From positions 1-43,944 of the forward strand of contig WYAZ01000168.1 in assembly GCA_011526105.1 (NCBI GenBank): 43,944 bases of DNA, read 5' to 3'. The DNA is from Deltaproteobacteria bacterium. GTDB lineage: Bacteria > Myxococcota > Kuafuiibacteriia > Kuafuiibacteriales > Kuafuiibacteriaceae. Below the pieces are notes generated by a model. That model was not told the DNA's origin. It worked only from the letters and a program-made list of their open reading frames with translations, and made no database searches. This document shows positions 41,490 to 43,944 of this stretch, piece after piece (position 1 is the first letter of the stretch; each line of letters opens with the position of its first letter). Both the position numbers and the translations under genes were made by a program.

Positions 41490-42811
41490 TGCGCCAACTC
41501 GCCGCCCTCTTGGTCGTGCTCACGCCAAGCGCCAGCTTCGCCGGCGGCTACACCTTGCCGATTCAGTCGGTGCGCGCGCTCTCGGTGGGCGGGGCGCTCG
41601 TGGCGGGGGCCGAGGGCGGAGACGCCTTCTGGTACAACCCCGCTCGTCTCGGCGACTCCTCGCTCAATCTCGGGGTTGCGATCGTGGCGCTCGACGCCAC
41701 ATTCACCCGCGCCGGTGGCCCCCAAGATGGGGTCAGCGTTTCCAACGAGGCCACCCCGCTTCCGATCCCCAGCGTAGGACTGGTCTGGCAACTCCACGAA
41801 CGCATCAGCATAGGCGTCGGTGCCTACGCACCCTTTGGGGGGCAGCATCGCTTCGCCGAAGACGGCCCGCAACGCTACGCGCTCGTGAGCAACGATCAGA
41901 CCAAGCTCCTCTTCGTTCACCTCGCGGCCGCAGTTCGCTTCGGCGACTTCCGCATTGGGGCGGGTCTCCAGAACGTCGTGGCGTCCGTCTCGCAGCGGAC
42001 GATGTTCTCCGGCTACACCGGCCTCTTCGGTTGGGCGGAGGACCCCGAGCTCGACGTGCTCACCGAGCTCGAGCTACACGATCCGTTCACGCTCACCGCG
42101 AACTTCGGCGCCAGCTACGACCTCGGTCCAGTCTCGTTCGGCGCCTCGCTGCAGCTTCCCTACTCGGTCGGCGGCGAGGGTCTGTTCAGGGTCCGGCTGC
42201 CTTCGAGCCCCTTCTTCGACTCGGCCGCGGTCGACGGGAACCGCGTACAGGTCGAGATTCCATTCCCTCTCTCGGTCCGCGGCGGCGTGCGCTGGCAGAT
42301 CATCCCCGAGCTCGCGGTCGAGGGCGCGGTAAACTTCGAGGGGTGGTCGGTGCAAGACGAGGTGAGGATCGAGCCGGTCGATCGGATCACGCTGCGGAAC
42401 GTACCTTCGATCGGCGACTACGCCCTCGGAGCGGTGGTGCTCCCTCGCCGGATGCGGGACACCTTCTCCATGCACCTCGGCGCGGACGGGCAGATCATGG
42501 ACGGGCTCAACGTGCGCGGCGGCGCGTTCTACGAGCCCTCCGCCTTTGGCGACGAGACCTTCTCGGTCGCGGTGATGGACGGCGACAAGCTCGGCCTCAC
42601 CCTCGGGGTGAGCTTCGACGTAGGTCCGGTGCGGGTGGACGTCGCGGCGGCCAGGATCATGCAGGCCACGCGCACGGTCGACAACAGCGAGATCACCCAG
42701 AACAACCCGACCAACCCGACTCAGACCGAGACGGTCGGGAACGGCACCTACGAGTCGGGCTTCTGGACCGCCGGCGTGGGTGCTTCCTGGCGCTTCGGCG
42801 CGGGCGGTTGA
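41486..42811 (+). CDS. FadL/OmpP1-like outer-membrane transport protein (441 aa)
   Basis: Signal peptide MMRQLAALLVVLTPSASFAGG; the start overlaps the previous stop as ATGA, with a second ATG at 41489 possible. The mature N-terminus GGYTLPIQSVRALSVGGALVAGAEGGDAFWYNPARL matches the FadL/OMPP1 family (N-terminal hatch ending in a DAxWxNPA motif). The body is amphipathic beta strands (ISIGVGAYAPFGGQ, DFRIGAGLQNVVASV, LTANFGASYDLGPVSFGASLQLPYS, GLTLGVSFDVGPVRVDVAAA), ending in an aromatic, porin-like strand VGASWRFGAGG. The family carries long-chain fatty acids or other hydrophobic compounds across the outer membrane. Co-expression with the 998-aa lipoprotein is predicted. Confidence 0.86.
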   Translation: MMRQLAALLVVLTPSASFAGGYTLPIQSVRALSVGGALVAGAEGGDAFWYNPARLGDSSLNLGVAIVALDATFTRAGGPQDGVSVSNEATPLPIPSVGLVWQLHERISIGVGAYAPFGGQHRFAEDGPQRYALVSNDQTKLLFVHLAAAVRFGDFRIGAGLQNVVASVSQRTMFSGYTGLFGWAEDPELDVLTELELHDPFTLTANFGASYDLGPVSFGASLQLPYSVGGEGLFRVRLPSSPFFDSAAVDGNRVQVEIPFPLSVRGGVRWQIIPELAVEGAVNFEGWSVQDEVRIEPVDRITLRNVPSIGDYALGAVVLPRRMRDTFSMHLGADGQIMDGLNVRGGAFYEPSAFGDETFSVAVMDGDKLGLTLGVSFDVGPVRVDVAAARIMQATRTVDNSEITQNNPTNPTQTETVGNGTYESGFWTAGVGASWRFGAGG

Positions 42812-42837
42812 GCTCGGACGATCGAACCGGCTATGGT
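42808..42837 (+). promoter_or_regulatory. Predicted promoter of the matrixin-like gene
   Basis: TTGAGC (42808-42813), an 18-base spacer and TATGGT (42832-42837), then 8 bases to the GTG at 42846. A leaderless transcript starting inside or just after the FadL-like gene is predicted. Confidence 0.5.
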
Positions 42838-42845
42838 GCTCGGGC

Positions 42846-43787
42846 GTGTCCGCTCGAGCTGTAGCCCTCCTCCTGTTCTTTTCCTCTGGGCTCAGCGCGG
42901 TGCGCGCCGAAGCCTACGAGTGCACGAAGGTCTCCGACGGCTCGGTGAGCCAGGCCTGGCTCTCGCGCTGCGTCCCGTACGCCATCTCGGCCCGCAATGA
43001 CCGCCTCCTCGACGCCGCGAGTATCGCGACCATCCAACGCAGCTTCGATGCGTGGGCGAAAGTCAGCTGCAGCGACTTCAGCTTCATGCACGTGGGCTTC
43101 ACCACCGAGACCGAGGCGTTTGATGTGACCTCGCCGGAGACGCAGTTCAACGCCATCGCGTTCCTGGAGTCGTGGAAGGAGTCGCCGATCCCCGAGCAGC
43201 GATTGCTCGCGTTGACGCTCACCCACTTCGTGATTCAGACCGGCGAGATCCTCGACGCTGACATCATCTTCAACGCCGATGACTTCGACTTCGTGGATGT
43301 AGACAGTCTGGCGAGCTGCGTGCCGGCTTCGGACAGCAAGATCTACGATCTGGAGAACACACTGGTGCACGAGATCGGACACTTCGTGGGCTTCGACCAC
43401 GTGAGCGCGCGGGCGTCGACCATGTTCGCCGAGGCCGACGCCTGCGAGACGAGCAAGCGGTCGCTCGACGCTGACGATGGAAAGGGGCTCTGTGACGTCT
43501 ACCCGAGCGGGGCGCCGGTCGCGACTTGCCTACCGCCGCCCGGCGGCTACGAAGGTGAGCTCGAGACCGGAGACTTCCGCGGGCAGTGTGATCGCTATAC
43601 CAGCGGCGAACGCGCGGCCCTCACCATCGAGGAAGCCCGCGCCCTGAGTCCACCGGGTGGTTGTTCTTGCTCGACGAAGGACGGGGTCGTGGCGCGGCGG
43701 AGCGAACGCCAAAGCTGGCCCTGGATGGCCCTGTTCGGTCTGGTTGTTCTTGGATGCCTGCGTCGAAGCCAGTGCCTGCGGCGCTAG
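42846..43787 (+). CDS. Matrixin-like zinc metallopeptidase with MYXO-CTERM-type tail (313 aa)
   Basis: The GTG at 42846 gives VSARAVALLLFFSSGLSAVRAEA, a signal peptide; an earlier frame start at 42780 lies inside the FadL-like gene and is rejected. The zinc-binding motif HEIGHFVGFDH (HExxHxxGxxH) identifies a metzincin/matrixin-like protease, with the Met-turn candidate ARASTMFAEAD shortly after. The N-terminal half has the usual matrixin features (IQRSFDAWAKVSCSDFSF; ILDADIIFNADDFDF). The end is GGCSCS, then a membrane helix SWPWMALFGLVVLGCL and RRSQCLRR. This Cys/helix/Arg arrangement is the MYXO-CTERM sorting pattern, suggesting surface anchoring or release. The substrate is unknown. Confidence 0.88.
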   Translation: MSARAVALLLFFSSGLSAVRAEAYECTKVSDGSVSQAWLSRCVPYAISARNDRLLDAASIATIQRSFDAWAKVSCSDFSFMHVGFTTETEAFDVTSPETQFNAIAFLESWKESPIPEQRLLALTLTHFVIQTGEILDADIIFNADDFDFVDVDSLASCVPASDSKIYDLENTLVHEIGHFVGFDHVSARASTMFAEADACETSKRSLDADDGKGLCDVYPSGAPVATCLPPPGGYEGELETGDFRGQCDRYTSGERAALTIEEARALSPPGGCSCSTKDGVVARRSERQSWPWMALFGLVVLGCLRRSQCLRR

Positions 43788-43789
43788 AG

Positions 43790-43944
43790 CTCATCTCAAA
43801 ACCCCCTCGGTCGCGATCTCGGCCGATCCGCGTCGGCCCGCCGTGTTGGGCCTCCTCGCGTTATCGCAGGATAGCGCATTCGTCGGCCCGCCTTGCGGGC
43901 CTCGCGTCTTGGCCGTCTCGCTCGGTCGGGGGTTTTGAGATGAG
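43790..43944. mobile_element. Long inverted-repeat (MITE-like) element at the window end
   Basis: CTCATCTCAAAACCCCC at 43790-43806 is perfectly repeated in inverse at 43928-43944, the last bases of the window. A central hairpin GCGTTATC-gcag-GATAGCGC at 43858-43877 sits at the exact midpoint, and CGTCGGCCCGCC occurs twice inside. No coding capacity. It may be a non-autonomous mobile element or a large terminator for the peptidase gene 2 bp upstream. That the window stops exactly at the outer edge suggests a repeat-limited contig end. Confidence 0.6.

Overview
The window is high-GC chromosomal DNA that looks like a myxobacterium-type member of Myxococcota. This is inferred from the gene types; no rRNA or marker gene is present. 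Supporting signs are the many predicted lipoproteins, a Ser/Thr kinase with a PEGA-like tail, a 1904-residue TPR protein, late mevalonate-pathway enzymes in a bacterium, and a matrixin-like peptidase ending in a MYXO-CTERM-like Cys/membrane/Arg tail. I saw no tRNA, rRNA, CRISPR array, transposase or phage gene.

Layout. 121-2440: two tandem paralogous 363-aa lipoproteins. 2658-5662: an S41-like secreted protein overlapping a lipoprotein gene. 5683-6542: a translationally coupled nucleotidyltransferase-like/helper pair. 6617-7420: a lipoprotein. 7465-9362: phosphomevalonate kinase and diphosphomevalonate decarboxylase. 9399-12534: a YkgJ-like Cys-cluster protein, an MFS transporter and a nucleotidyltransferase-like/left-handed-beta-helix protein. 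12678-20946: three paralogous ~443-aa lipoproteins (A, B, C), with an island of small orphan genes between B and C. 20968-29307: the giant TPR protein, divergent from an S-adenosylhomocysteine-hydrolase-like protein. 29556-36751: glutaryl-CoA dehydrogenase, Ser/Thr kinase, thymidylate kinase and a HEAT/TPR membrane protein. 36769-38317: nitrilase-family hydrolase and MoaC. 38493-43787: a 998-aa lipoprotein coupled to a FadL-like porin, then a matrixin-like peptidase. 43790-43944: a long inverted-repeat element that ends exactly at the last base.

Three things stand out. (1) The lipoprotein trio can be read as repeated duplication of an ancestral locus lying between the beta-helix gene and the TPR gene: copy C carries a decayed piece of the 5' end of the beta-helix gene upstream, and copy B has a 3' flank like that of copy C, which runs into the TPR gene. 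(2) Several genes (A, B, C, the helper at 6542, the lipoprotein at 7420, tmk, the matrixin) have a -10-like hexamer 6-8 bases before the start codon, as expected for leaderless mRNAs. The island genes instead have strong Shine-Dalgarno sites. tmk and its divergent neighbour share a palindromic -10 box. (3) The island at 15544-19135 holds unrecognised small genes. Two of them, in opposite orientations, share a ~300-450 bp upstream module and a similar N-terminus; one is only 38 codons long. The island also contains a 180-bp MITE-like element with 29-bp terminal inverted repeats. This island is the best candidate for something undescribed.

All functions come from reading motifs by eye; no database search was run.
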